Shown one piece after another: positions 7,788 through 16,598 of a stretch of 64,000 nucleotides of DNA. Numbering within the stretch: the first letter of the stretch is position 1; each line of letters starts with the position of its first letter. This DNA comes from Fidelibacterota bacterium (lineage in GTDB: Bacteria; Fidelibacterota; UBA8477; JABMPR01). The DNA is taken from NCBI GenBank assembly GCA_016845065.1, contig JAERTG010000121.1:1-64000 (forward strand), in the 5' to 3' direction. The position numbers and the translations under genes are program-made. The notes beneath the pieces are model-generated. The model did no database searches, was not told the origin of the DNA, and worked only from the letters and a program-made list of their open reading frames with translations.

Positions 7788-9899
7788 ATGATGCGCCTGA
7801 GAATCAGAACACATTCAAAAGTAAGCCCCAACTTGAGACGGGGCTTTTTTTATGTCCTATCTACAATTTTTCTATTTCCTACAGCGCTACTTTCCTCAGA
7901 ATCAAAAATTAATAATAGTTACTTACAGGGTCGAACCCTTGATCTCAATGGTCAGATTATCCCCTACGTTTCCCTGATATTTCAAAAATCTGAAATCTTC
8001 CTCCTGTCCGATGAACATGGACACTTCAGCTACAGCTCAACTTTCGTTGAGAACGACTCTGTCTTCATCCAACGCATTGGTTATAAAAATGAAATGCTGC
8101 TGGTAGATGAGCTCTTCCGATCACGTGTCATCAAGTTGACACCGGATGTTCTTCAAATGGAATCCATACACGTAAAAGGAGAAGCCAATACAGATGGGAT
8201 TCTAGCTATTCTTGGTCGTCACACAAAGACCCAGGGTTCAGCAGCCAGAGATCACAAAAATATGCTGACTCGTATTCCTGGTATGACAATCAAAAGTTAC
8301 GGTGGGCCTGCTGGTATCAGTACACTGAGTATGGATGGTGGTCCCAGTTCCCATACGCTTGTCATGGTGAATGGAATTGATATTAGCTCTGCCCAGAATG
8401 GTGAGGCAGATCTCTCACAATTGCCCCTCCCCTTCATTGAAAGCATGAGCTATATCCCCTATGACATCACCCAATCGGGTGCAGGTGGTATTGATGGTGT
8501 CGTAAAACTGGAAACAGGTGATCAGCGAACCCATTTAAATATTAGCCAGGGTAGTTTTGGTCATCAGGCATATGATCTTTATCTGAATAATCAGATCCAA
8601 GGATTCTGGACTTCAGTCCAGGTGGGTGAACGGTTTGAGAAGGGGAATTACCCTGTAATTTGGGATGGGAATAAGAGCTATCGGAAAAACAACCAGCTCG
8701 CTCAGCAGTTTGGTGCATTGACATTACGGAAAATGATAAGATCTGACCTCTACCTGCAACTTATTGCCATGACCTCACATCAGTCCAGGGGCGTCGCTGG
8801 GTTAATCTGGTCGCCAGACACCATTTCACATCGGGATGACCAGTTAACTCTCTTAGGCACAACCCTGGGTTGGATTCGTAAGACTGGCAGCAGCCATTTG
8901 CACATCACATCCAGGCAATCCAAAGAGAAGTATGACAACCCATACTTAAATATCCACAGCAACCACTTCGTAGAGGGCCACCAGATAAATCTCGAGGATA
9001 AACGACAGATTAGTAACAATATTGAGATGAAATCAGACTGGCAGATCAAAATCGACAGAATCAGAAGCGTCAATACTGGAGATCATAGTAGATCAAGTCT
9101 CAGTGGCTCCCTCGCACCTACACTACAAACATTTGGGAATATCCGTTTGATACCAAAGGTGAAACTCCATTATAGTCCTGATCTTTATCAGGAGGTACTC
9201 AACGATTTTCAAATCCACGTCCCAATAGGAGTCGGTCCCCTATCCAGCATTGCATTTAGTTCAGGAGAGGTTTTCAAGTATCCCAGTTTTAATGATCAGT
9301 TCTGGGAACCAGGTGGCAATCCCAATTTGAAACCGGAGGAAACCGAGGTCACGACAATTCAATCCAGTTTTGATCTCAATAGATTCGGCTCACTCCATCT
9401 GCAGTGGCAAATTAAACGGAGTCACAACCTCATCCAGTGGATGCCGGTTCTCTCATACTGGCAACCTGGGAACGTTCAATCAGCCACACGAGAAAGTAGC
9501 AAAGCGCTCTGGCAGGTAGAATTAAGAGATATCAATGTATCTGCATTTGCTCACTACACCCTTATTCGAACCCGCGATCATGATCGTGAGCTGCCTTTAA
9601 GGTATGCCCCTCAGCGCACCGCTGCCTTTGGCTTGATCTGGTCACCAGCCCAGTTTGAGATAAATTTTGAGTACAATTACGTATCAGATCGCATCAGCAT
9701 GTATGGCTATCCCGAAGATGTCATGATTGAAGCAACAGGATTATGGTCTGGTAGTCTTGCTCACAGTTGGAATGGCAATCTTGGTCAACTGACTCTGATT
9801 GTTTCAGCTGATAATCTTGAAGATACAAGATATGAAACTATTAAAGGTTACCCGGAACCCGGACGCACTTATAGAATCTCAACAAAATTTTCTAAATAA
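7788..9899 (+). CDS. btuB: TonB-dependent outer-membrane receptor, BtuB-like (cobalamin)
   Basis: This is a TonB-dependent outer-membrane transporter, assigned to cobalamin from the riboswitch upstream. After a signal peptide (FFYVLSTIFLFPTALLSS) comes a carboxypeptidase-regulatory-like domain (GRTLDLNGQIIPYVSLIF) typical of FCB receptors, then a plug domain (RIPGMTIKSYGGPAGIS, MVNGIDISSAQNG) and a beta-barrel ending in the aromatic strand TYRISTKFSK. 703 residues is near normal for BtuB. The start is uncertain: the ATGs at 7788 and 7791 follow GAAAAGGGA, but a rho-independent terminator covers the next codons, and an in-frame TTG at 7833 would give a shorter signal peptide beginning LRRGFFYVLST. 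The BtuG-like gene follows by 24 bases. Confidence 0.87.
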   Translation: MMRLRIRTHSKVSPNLRRGFFYVLSTIFLFPTALLSSESKINNSYLQGRTLDLNGQIIPYVSLIFQKSEIFLLSDEHGHFSYSSTFVENDSVFIQRIGYKNEMLLVDELFRSRVIKLTPDVLQMESIHVKGEANTDGILAILGRHTKTQGSAARDHKNMLTRIPGMTIKSYGGPAGISTLSMDGGPSSHTLVMVNGIDISSAQNGEADLSQLPLPFIESMSYIPYDITQSGAGGIDGVVKLETGDQRTHLNISQGSFGHQAYDLYLNNQIQGFWTSVQVGERFEKGNYPVIWDGNKSYRKNNQLAQQFGALTLRKMIRSDLYLQLIAMTSHQSRGVAGLIWSPDTISHRDDQLTLLGTTLGWIRKTGSSHLHITSRQSKEKYDNPYLNIHSNHFVEGHQINLEDKRQISNNIEMKSDWQIKIDRIRSVNTGDHSRSSLSGSLAPTLQTFGNIRLIPKVKLHYSPDLYQEVLNDFQIHVPIGVGPLSSIAFSSGEVFKYPSFNDQFWEPGGNPNLKPEETEVTTIQSSFDLNRFGSLHLQWQIKRSHNLIQWMPVLSYWQPGNVQSATRESSKALWQVELRDINVSAFAHYTLIRTRDHDRELPLRYAPQRTAAFGLIWSPAQFEINFEYNYVSDRISMYGYPEDVMIEATGLWSGSLAHSWNGNLGQLTLIVSADNLEDTRYETIKGYPEPGRTYRISTKFSK
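7823..7850 (+). terminator. Rho-independent terminator/attenuator of the riboswitch
   Basis: Arms AAGCCCC and GGGGCTT enclose a 10-base loop and are followed by a run of Ts. It lies 76 bases past the riboswitch aptamer and inside the first codons of the receptor frame. Bases 7834-7840 (TGAGACG) are complementary to 7585-7591 (CGTCTCA) at the 5' edge of the aptamer, a possible antiterminator pairing. Confidence 0.7.
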
Positions 9900-9923
9900 C
9901 CCCTAAAGAAAGATATTGAACCC

Positions 9924-11255
9924 GTGAAAAATAAAAAATCTGTAATTATCATTTTAGTCATGCTACTCTTCACACTCTCTCCTGTCCAGGCAGGCAAATA
10001 TTATGTCCTATGTGAAGGAAATTTTGGACAGGCCAATGCCTCGCTATGGTCAATTGATGAATCACTCCAGAACCTTGAGGGTCCACTCATCTGGAACACC
10101 GCAACCAATCCACTCGGTGATGTAGGACAATCATTGACCTTGTTTGATCATAGCTTGTATGTGGTGATGAACGGATCTCATAAAGTTCGTGTCCTGGATC
10201 TAAACTCTGGTGAGACTCACATCGCGGATATTGATCTTCCAGACTCGAGTCCCCGCTATATGGTCGTTCATCGTGAGTCTGGTCTGGGATATATCAGTAG
10301 CTGGACACTCTCAGCCCTCCTCATCGTTGACCTAGACAATAATACGGTTATCGATACCTTTTCGGTTGGTGCTCGCCCTGAAGGCTTACTCATAGTCGGT
10401 GATGAATTGTTTGCAAGCATCGTCTCGACAAGTGATGGCCTTGGTTCGGAGAACAGCGTATTGAGGATAGATTTGTCTGGTGAATCCCCGGAAGTTACCC
10501 ATGATTATAGTGTAATCCCTGGACCGGGATCCATGACATTGCTTGCCAATGAACTCTATGTCACTTCAATTAATTATAATGATGCCTGGGAAAGTTTTAG
10601 CGGGACATCAAAAATCAATCTAACTGATCATACAGTAACAACTCTTGACCATGGCTATTACACAAATTTTGTTGCTGATCTAAACCTTATAAATGGCGAA
10701 GTATATCGCACATTTGGCACTTCTGTCGTCCCTCTTAACGAGGATTTGAGTCTGAATAATACTGGTGCGATTGGAAATATTAGCGGTATTTATAGTCATT
10801 CCATAGCGAAAAATAATTTGTTGATCGGATCCAGTGATTTTGTTGCACCTGACCTGGTATCAATCCTATCCATCGATGGTCAGGAGATAGCCAGTTTTAA
10901 TGTAGGCGCATTCCCCAGCCAAATTATTTACTACTCATCTGACGCTGTCTCCACTGACCAGAAGGTTGATCTGCCTACTTCCTTTTCTCTAGGAAACAAT
11001 TACCCCAATCCCTTCAACCCATCTACATCAATTCCATTTAACCTGTATCTCGCCGATCATGTACGACTGAGCATTTATGATATCAGTGGGCGAATGGTAG
11101 CAACTCTCATTGACAATCACCTCGGAGCAGGAAACTATTTTTCAAATTGGGATGGGAGGAATGCGAAGGGACAGCCAGTGAGCAGTGGTATTTATCATGC
11201 GATTTTACATTCAAGCTCACAGACCAGTTCTATCAAACTTAATCTGATAAAATAA
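9924..11255 (+). CDS. Secreted BtuG-like beta-propeller (DUF5074/YncE-like) with type IX sorting-like domain
   Basis: The start is a GTG followed by a clear signal peptide (residues 1-23, ending SPVQA). Residues 24-340 resemble the DUF5074/YncE beta-propellers: YYVLCEGNFGQANASLW at the N-terminus, PLGDVGQSL, then repeated blades with SPRYMVV, IVDLDNNTVIDTFSVGARP and EGLLIVGDELFAS. Such propellers include BtuG, the surface cobalamin-binding partner of BtuB in Bacteroides. The last 85 residues (NNYPNPFNPST, then YDISGRMVATL, SSGIYHAIL) are a type IX-like C-terminal domain, suggesting surface attachment by that route instead of a lipid anchor. It lies 24 bases behind the receptor under the B12 riboswitch. 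Cobalamin binding is inferred from family and context. Confidence 0.8.
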   Translation: MKNKKSVIIILVMLLFTLSPVQAGKYYVLCEGNFGQANASLWSIDESLQNLEGPLIWNTATNPLGDVGQSLTLFDHSLYVVMNGSHKVRVLDLNSGETHIADIDLPDSSPRYMVVHRESGLGYISSWTLSALLIVDLDNNTVIDTFSVGARPEGLLIVGDELFASIVSTSDGLGSENSVLRIDLSGESPEVTHDYSVIPGPGSMTLLANELYVTSINYNDAWESFSGTSKINLTDHTVTTLDHGYYTNFVADLNLINGEVYRTFGTSVVPLNEDLSLNNTGAIGNISGIYSHSIAKNNLLIGSSDFVAPDLVSILSIDGQEIASFNVGAFPSQIIYYSSDAVSTDQKVDLPTSFSLGNNYPNPFNPSTSIPFNLYLADHVRLSIYDISGRMVATLIDNHLGAGNYFSNWDGRNAKGQPVSSGIYHAILHSSSQTSSIKLNLIK

Positions 11256-11265
11256 TTACTCGCGA

Positions 11266-11300
11266 TAAATCCTCCTCCCAAAAAAGGGGGGGGGGATTTA
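11266..11300. repeat. Hairpin with a 10-G homopolymer
   Basis: TAAATCCTCCTCCC, six As, then ten Gs and ATTTA form an imperfect stem-loop right after the propeller gene. No T-run follows on the plus strand, so it is not a standard terminator. It could stabilise the 3' end of the transcript. Confidence 0.5.
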
Positions 11301-11420
11301 CCTCACCCATTCGTATGTTTTGACCAAGAGTTTCAGTAACTTTTTCCTTTCCCTCTCTCCGTTCCGCTTTAAAATAAAGCCACAAATAACTACCACTTGT
11401 TATTCACAGAAGGGTTTTTC

Positions 11421-12995
11421 ATGAAACGATCTACTGCAGGTATTCTTGCCTTTGCTACAATCTCATTTTTCTTATATGCGTTCGGAGTTGATTTCTTCGA
11501 TGCAATCTGGTCTTTTCCCTCCGAGAGAGCGGTTCCATTTATGGTTTTGGCTCTGGTGGGATCTGGAATATACGTGACGATTTATCTTGGATTTCCACAG
11601 ATCAAACGATTCTGGCATGGAGTTCAAGTAACAATGGGTATCTATGATAATCCTGAAGATGAAGGGGATTTAAATCATTTTCGCGCGTTGACCACAGCAC
11701 TTTCAGCTACAGTTGGAATTGGAAATATTGCCGGTGTTGCGATAGCACTATACTATGGCGGACCAGGTGCTTTGCTGTGGATGTGGATCACTGCCTTTTT
11801 TGGAACCACTTTGAAATTTGCTGAAAGTACCCTTGCCCTGAAATATAGGGAAATGGATGTCAATGGTGACACAGCAGGTGGTCCTATGTATACCATTGAG
11901 AATGGATTAGGAAAAAATTGGCGTTGGTTGGCTGTTGCATTTGCGGCCTTCACAATCATCTGTTCCATGGCAACAGGTAATGCCATCCAATCCTTCACCG
12001 TATCAGATCAAATTTATTCAGAAGTATCTCAAGTTGTGGGTTCAACGCACTGGTTGACACTTAAGCACATGGTTTTTGAGGGATTTGAGGTTTCAATCCA
12101 GCAAATTATTAATGGATTGATTATGGCTACACTTGTAGGTCTCGTCATCATCGGTGGTATCAAACGCATTGGAAAAGTAACTGGATACCTCGCCCCGATT
12201 ATGGCCGGTGTTTATATTTTTGCGGCTCTGTTAATTCTTCTTTCCCATTTTGATCAAATTGGAAACTCCTTCGGTTTGATCTTTAAAATGGCCATTAATC
12301 CTCCCGCTATGGCAGGTGGTGTTGGCGGTGGTGTGTTACTGGTGATGCTCCATGGGATTAAACGAGGCTTGTACTCTAATGAGGCAGGCCAAGGAAGCGC
12401 GGCTATCGCCCACTCTACTGCAAAGACGAATCAACCCGTTCGTGAGGGCGCTGTAGCCATGCTGGGGCCGTTTATCGATACCATCCTGATCTGTACCCTA
12501 ACTGGGTTGGTCATCATCTCTACTGGCGCCTGGGAGCATACAGAATTTTTTGTTCGAATCAGTGTTGCAGAAGCCAGTCTGGCAGATTCAATCATCGCAT
12601 CAGGTGTTTTTGAAGGTCGCGAGCTTCTCAACAGCAGCTTACTTACTTCCTTCGCATTTAAAGAGGGTCTGAGTTGGCTGTTTGGTTGGGGTGATAAGAT
12701 TATCACCATTTCAATTTTACTCTTTGCACTTTCAACTGCTATCAGTTGGTCTTTCTATGGAGATCGTTCCACGGAATACCTCTTTGGACCAAAAGCCATT
12801 CTTCCCTATCGATCAGTTTATGTTTTCTTCGTCTTTTTAGGTGGAATTGCTGGTCTGGATGCAGTCTGGAAGTTTGGTGACGCAGCGTTGGGATTCATGA
12901 CACTTCCCAATCTCCTGGCTATTATTTTACTCTCAAAAAAATTAAAGAGTATGAGTACTGAGTACTTCAATCAGGAACATGTTCCATATAGATAA
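11421..12995 (+). CDS. Alanine/glycine:cation symporter (AGCS family)
   Basis: This sodium-coupled amino-acid importer belongs to the AGCS family (AlsT/DagA). Family signatures are present: LTTALSATVGIGNIAGVAIAL, GGPGALLWMW, AGGPMYTIENGLG and the SNEAGQGSAAIAHSTAKT loop. About 10-11 membrane segments are visible over 524 residues, slightly longer than usual because of an N-terminal helix. The ATG at 11421 follows AGAAGGG by 6 bases; an earlier in-frame TTG at 11397 lacks a ribosome site. Alanine is the likely substrate, which fits the alanine dehydrogenase encoded further on. The 25-base gap suggests co-transcription with the inositol monophosphatase. Confidence 0.93.
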   Translation: MKRSTAGILAFATISFFLYAFGVDFFDAIWSFPSERAVPFMVLALVGSGIYVTIYLGFPQIKRFWHGVQVTMGIYDNPEDEGDLNHFRALTTALSATVGIGNIAGVAIALYYGGPGALLWMWITAFFGTTLKFAESTLALKYREMDVNGDTAGGPMYTIENGLGKNWRWLAVAFAAFTIICSMATGNAIQSFTVSDQIYSEVSQVVGSTHWLTLKHMVFEGFEVSIQQIINGLIMATLVGLVIIGGIKRIGKVTGYLAPIMAGVYIFAALLILLSHFDQIGNSFGLIFKMAINPPAMAGGVGGGVLLVMLHGIKRGLYSNEAGQGSAAIAHSTAKTNQPVREGAVAMLGPFIDTILICTLTGLVIISTGAWEHTEFFVRISVAEASLADSIIASGVFEGRELLNSSLLTSFAFKEGLSWLFGWGDKIITISILLFALSTAISWSFYGDRSTEYLFGPKAILPYRSVYVFFVFLGGIAGLDAVWKFGDAALGFMTLPNLLAIILLSKKLKSMSTEYFNQEHVPYR

Positions 12996-13020
12996 TTCTA
13001 TTTAATATATAGAGAACTAC

Positions 13021-13821
13021 ATGACAAATTTTCACGACCAGCTTATTCAGGAAGCTGGTTCCATCGCCAGGTCAGCCGGTGAACTCATACTAACCTTGAG
13101 TTCACAAGAGAGGCAAATCTCATATAAGAGTGCTCGTGATATGGTTACTGAAGTGGATCAAGCATCAGAAAACCACATTGTATCCGAAATCAATCGACTC
13201 TATCCAGATCATGAAATTTTAGCAGAGGAAGGCAGTGGAAACTCCTCGACGCAGTCCGGCTATAAGTGGATAATTGATCCTTTGGATGGGACCACAAATT
13301 TTGTTCATGGATTCCCTATCTTTGCTGTTTCAATTGGAATCCTTTTTGAAGATGAACTCTTTGTTGCAGCAGTTTATGATCCAAATCGACTAGAACTCTT
13401 CACCGCAGGTAAGGATAGAGGCGCTTATCTCAATGGAGTAAAAATTTCAGTAAGCCGCACTAAAGAGTTGGGTAAAGCTCTATTGGCTACTGGATTCTCA
13501 TATTTTAATGATGATTATTTCAAACTGAATATGGAATTATGGGCTTCCATCTATGGTAAAACTCAGGGGCTAAGACGCGCCGGTGCTGCTGCCATTGATC
13601 TGGCTTGGCTGGCTTGTGGTCGTCTGGATGGACTATGGGAGTTTAGTTTAAAACCCTGGGACATTGCTGCTGGAGCCTTATTGGTAACAGAAGCTGGCGG
13701 TCTCGTCTCAGGACCTCAGGGTGAACCCCTGGATTTGGCTGCAGGGCATATCATTGCAGCAAATCCCAGCATCCACCCCTATATCCTGAAAGAAATTAGT
13801 CTCTTTAAACATAGGCTCTAG
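13021..13821 (+). CDS. suhB: Inositol monophosphatase family protein
   Basis: This is a Mg-dependent phosphatase for inositol phosphates or similar sugar phosphates. It has the family motifs EILAEEGSG (metal Glu), WIIDPLDGTTNFVHGFP (motif 1) and WDIAAGALLVTEAGG (motif 2) at 266 residues, the normal length. Members also act as NADP(H) or FBP phosphatases, and SuhB is an rRNA transcription antitermination factor in E. coli, so the substrate cannot be fixed from sequence. It ends 7 bases from the convergent XRE gene. Confidence 0.92.
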   Translation: MTNFHDQLIQEAGSIARSAGELILTLSSQERQISYKSARDMVTEVDQASENHIVSEINRLYPDHEILAEEGSGNSSTQSGYKWIIDPLDGTTNFVHGFPIFAVSIGILFEDELFVAAVYDPNRLELFTAGKDRGAYLNGVKISVSRTKELGKALLATGFSYFNDDYFKLNMELWASIYGKTQGLRRAGAAAIDLAWLACGRLDGLWEFSLKPWDIAAGALLVTEAGGLVSGPQGEPLDLAAGHIIAANPSIHPYILKEISLFKHRL

Positions 13822-13828
13822 GGATGTC

Positions 13829-14047
13829 CTAGGCTTCACCACCATACTCAAAAATCTCTTCTAATCCCATCCCAAATATCATGGCAATTCTGAAAGCAAG
13901 ACCAAGTGAGGGAGTATATCGTCCAGCCTCAAGAGCAACAATTGTCTGTCGAGTACACCCTGCAGCATCAGCTAATTCCTGTTGAGTCATCTCATTCTTC
14001 TCAAACCTGCGTTTGCGGATGTTGTTAAGTATTATATCAGTTCCCAT
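13829..14047 (-). CDS. XRE-family helix-turn-helix regulator (YozG-like, small)
   Basis: A 72-residue single-domain Cro/C1-type DNA-binding protein: the HTH reads [25 protein letters not shown], followed by [14 protein letters not shown]. The EIFEYGGEA tail is the usual end of this small regulator class. Its start overlaps the end of the upstream membrane-protein gene by 11 bases, so the two are made together. Such pairs are common in bacteria and archaea, with the regulator usually controlling its own operon. Inverted repeats upstream of the pair are candidate operators. Confidence 0.9.
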   Translation of the reverse strand: MGTDIILNNIRKRRFEKNEMTQQELADAAGCTRQTIVALEAGRYTPSLGLAFRIAMIFGMGLEEIFEYGGEA

Positions 14048-14624
14048 GATGATCCAACCACCAGTAACTAAAAACTATTCCAACAGATCTACTAAAAAAT
14101 AACATGAGAAAATTTGACCAAAACATCAGATAAGGTATATCAACAGGGATTGATCCAGCTTCCCAATAATATTCTGTGAGACCGATCGTCCAGACCACAC
14201 TCAAGAGGAGCAAACCGACAATTTGGAAGTTTGATGCCTTGGTTAAGACCAGTTCATCCCTTTCGTCAAACATATTGGAAAAGCGACCCTTTTTTGATGT
14301 TGGCAACATGAGGAATAGATTCACCATCAGTGTGAGCGCTATAACAGCAGTAATACTTATGCGTAATTTATCATCTGCAAAAAACTCAGAAACAGCATGC
14401 CCTTTGAATAACCATGAGATGACTAATACACCGATGGTGATTGAAAGGATATTCCATAAAGATCTTTTTTGCAACATCGCCATAGGGATGTTGATTATCT
14501 CTCCCCCCGCTTCTAATTGAGATTTACGTTCCTTTAATCTCTGCAATGCTCGAATCCCCATATAGGCTGCCATCCCACTGACGAAAAGAGCAGACACCAT
14601 TGTTACACCAAACCAGATATTCAT
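14037..14624 (-). CDS. Membrane protein paired with XRE regulator (DUF2178-like)
   Basis: A 195-residue protein with about five membrane helices: near 5-25, 55-70, 88-108, 130-150 and 160-185. A conserved-looking cytoplasmic motif, [14 protein letters not shown], resembles the DERE-containing loop of small membrane proteins encoded beside XRE regulators. GGGGAGA precedes the ATG. The role is unknown; membrane stress sensing or control of the regulator is a guess from the overlap with the HTH gene. Confidence 0.6.
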   Translation of the reverse strand: MNIWFGVTMVSALFVSGMAAYMGIRALQRLKERKSQLEAGGEIINIPMAMLQKRSLWNILSITIGVLVISWLFKGHAVSEFFADDKLRISITAVIALTLMVNLFLMLPTSKKGRFSNMFDERDELVLTKASNFQIVGLLLLSVVWTIGLTEYYWEAGSIPVDIPYLMFWSNFLMLFFSRSVGIVFSYWWLDHHGN

Positions 14625-14645
14625 TTCAATCTCCCCTCATTTTAG

Positions 14646-14692
14646 TGATGAATATTATTTCATTCATCATGTAATTTATTTTTATCATGATG
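14646..14692. promoter_or_regulatory. Overlapping inverted repeats upstream of the XRE pair
   Basis: A perfect 8-8-8 inverted repeat TGATGAAT/ATTCATCA occupies 14646-14653 and 14662-14669. It shares bases with a second repeat, CATCATG/CATGATG (14665-14671 and 14686-14692). The segment is AT-rich and lies just upstream of the membrane-protein start, a suitable place for autoregulation by the XRE protein. Confidence 0.5.
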
Positions 14693-14758
14693 TAATATAT
14701 TTCATACTTTTTGAAATGCAATAAATAAACTTTCCATGATTAAACTAATTCTTAAGTA

Positions 14759-15307
14759 TTATTTACGCTGATTGTTCCAGTAGACTTCTTGATTGCCAGA
14801 CCGATGATTTTCATGCCTGGCCATGACAAACAAAAAGTCAGAAAGCCGGTTCAAAAACTGAATGATTTCAGCCTTTACTTTCTCCTGTTGATTCAACCTG
14901 ATGACACTGCGTTCAGCTCGACGACAGATGGTTCGTGCCAGATGCAGTGTTGCAGCCACAGATGTTCCACCGGGCAAAATAAATTCCTCCAGAGCTGGTA
15001 ATTCAGAATTCAATTCATCAATGCTGTGCTCCAAGTCTGCAATGTGCTCAGGAGTGATTAGACCTGTGACCATTTCCGCTGACGCCAACTCACCCCCCAG
15101 GTCGAATAGGGTGTGCTGAACCCCTGCTAGAATCTCAACGAGTTGCGCATCTAAGGGCTGGGTGAGAACCAGTCCAATCATACTATTCAGCTCATCAACA
15201 TCACCATAGGCACAGACACGTAACGAATCTTTAGGGACTTCTTCACCATTAGCCAAACGTGTTTTTCCATTATCCCCGGTACGCGTATATATTTTTGTGA
15301 GTCTCAT
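14759..15307 (-). CDS. pduO: Cob(I)alamin adenosyltransferase, PduO type
   Basis: This ATP:cob(I)alamin adenosyltransferase makes adenosylcobalamin. PduO-family motifs are all present: YTRTGDNGKT (ATP binding, residues 7-16), GDVDELNS, ILPGG, ARTICRRAERSV and FLNRLSDFLFVMAR. The length of 182 residues is normal. The ribosome site GAGGT precedes the ATG. It lies about 3.5 kb from the B12 uptake unit, so uptake and conversion of B12 are encoded in the same neighbourhood, though not in one operon. No adenosylcobalamin-dependent enzyme occurs in the window. Confidence 0.95.
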   Translation of the reverse strand: MRLTKIYTRTGDNGKTRLANGEEVPKDSLRVCAYGDVDELNSMIGLVLTQPLDAQLVEILAGVQHTLFDLGGELASAEMVTGLITPEHIADLEHSIDELNSELPALEEFILPGGTSVAATLHLARTICRRAERSVIRLNQQEKVKAEIIQFLNRLSDFLFVMARHENHRSGNQEVYWNNQRK

Positions 15308-15333
15308 AGTGAATTACCTCAATTAACATCATG

Positions 15334-16563
15334 TCATAAGCTTAAAACATTTCTACTAACGTTTTCCAGCAATACTACTGCAGCCCATAAAATAGTAAAA
15401 ACAACTGTAGACCAAATAGATAGAGATGGTCTGAGAATGCGATAATTGCGGTCCACCCTGGTGAAAATAATTCGAATCAGGTTGAATACCCACCCAACGC
15501 TCACACCAACAATCCCAGCCAAAACAGCCGTTACTATAAATGAATCTCCAGCAATATACACCAATGGGTAGAATGCAAAAAATAGTGACACCAGGATAAC
15601 ACTACTGGTAAAACGGGGTCGCTCAAACACCAAACCGCTCAATCCTGCTTTGTCTAGGCCCTCATTTTCATTGGATTCAATCATGACAAAGAGGCCAATT
15701 AATGAGACAAAGAGAAGGATGCGTTGAAGTCCGATGAGCTCCTGGGATGGTTGGAAGAAATTCTCCAGACCTGTTCCCAGTAAGAGCGTTTCCTGTGCAA
15801 GAAATAAATATAAGAACTGTTTGGTAATACTTCTGCTCCGGAGACCGAACACCAATAAACTAATCATCGCTAATCCAATAAGGATCAATTGCGTATTTGA
15901 AGGTGGATACGTATTTGAAATACCCAAAACATGACCTGGAATGCCGGATAATGTGTAATGACCGTGCCAGGCGATGAGCATACCATACAATGCTATCAGC
16001 GGTGCAGGAACACTCAACCTTGGCCATCTTTTCTCCAGGTGAACTACCAGGATTACCAGAAAGAAAAGATCAGGAAGCAATTGGACCTGGTTCTCCCATA
16101 AACCCATTACAGCAGTTACGAACCAAACCCACAAGAGATTCTTTTCCACAATGCTTAATGAATAGGATTTATTTGCAACCGTTCTTTCGAGTTCCAGGAG
16201 TACCAGCCAGGTTCCACCCATAATAAGAAATCTGCTTAAGCTCCACTCAATGAACAGATCATGCGAAAGCGGTGCTAACACGACTGCAGCCAAATAGAGT
16301 ATTAAAGAATACATATGAGCTGAATTCTTTGATGTTCCTGAATAATAGGCACTTAGATGTAGTGCAAATAGCATCATGCCGAGGTGGAAAATAATTCCCG
16401 GAGCAACTAGGGGTAAACGGAGTTGGGGAAAAATGCCTACAGTGAGAATGATAATTGTAACAAAGGCTAACATGTGCTGCCGAGCAGCTGAAATGAATCT
16501 TCCAGAGAATTGGACAAGAATTCCAGATAATAGCAGGTATCCTGTCACCGCTGCACTGATCAA
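15334..16563 (-). CDS. Multi-pass membrane protein, unknown
   Basis: A highly hydrophobic 409-residue protein with at least eleven predicted membrane segments and no recognised motif. Visible features are short polar loops (LELERTVANKSYS, VHLEKRWPRLS) and a C-terminal stretch with RIIFTRVDRNYRILRPS between helices. It begins with a TTG at 16563, which has GGAG 9 bases upstream. It follows the 130-residue gene by 35 bases and precedes the adenosyltransferase by 26, so it may belong to one transcript with either. No function can be assigned. Confidence 0.55.
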   Translation of the reverse strand: MISAAVTGYLLLSGILVQFSGRFISAARQHMLAFVTIIILTVGIFPQLRLPLVAPGIIFHLGMMLFALHLSAYYSGTSKNSAHMYSLILYLAAVVLAPLSHDLFIEWSLSRFLIMGGTWLVLLELERTVANKSYSLSIVEKNLLWVWFVTAVMGLWENQVQLLPDLFFLVILVVHLEKRWPRLSVPAPLIALYGMLIAWHGHYTLSGIPGHVLGISNTYPPSNTQLILIGLAMISLLVFGLRSRSITKQFLYLFLAQETLLLGTGLENFFQPSQELIGLQRILLFVSLIGLFVMIESNENEGLDKAGLSGLVFERPRFTSSVILVSLFFAFYPLVYIAGDSFIVTAVLAGIVGVSVGWVFNLIRIIFTRVDRNYRILRPSLSIWSTVVFTILWAAVVLLENVSRNVLSL

Positions 16564-16598
16564 TTCAATTCGCTCCAGGGGTAGAAATTACATTTTAT

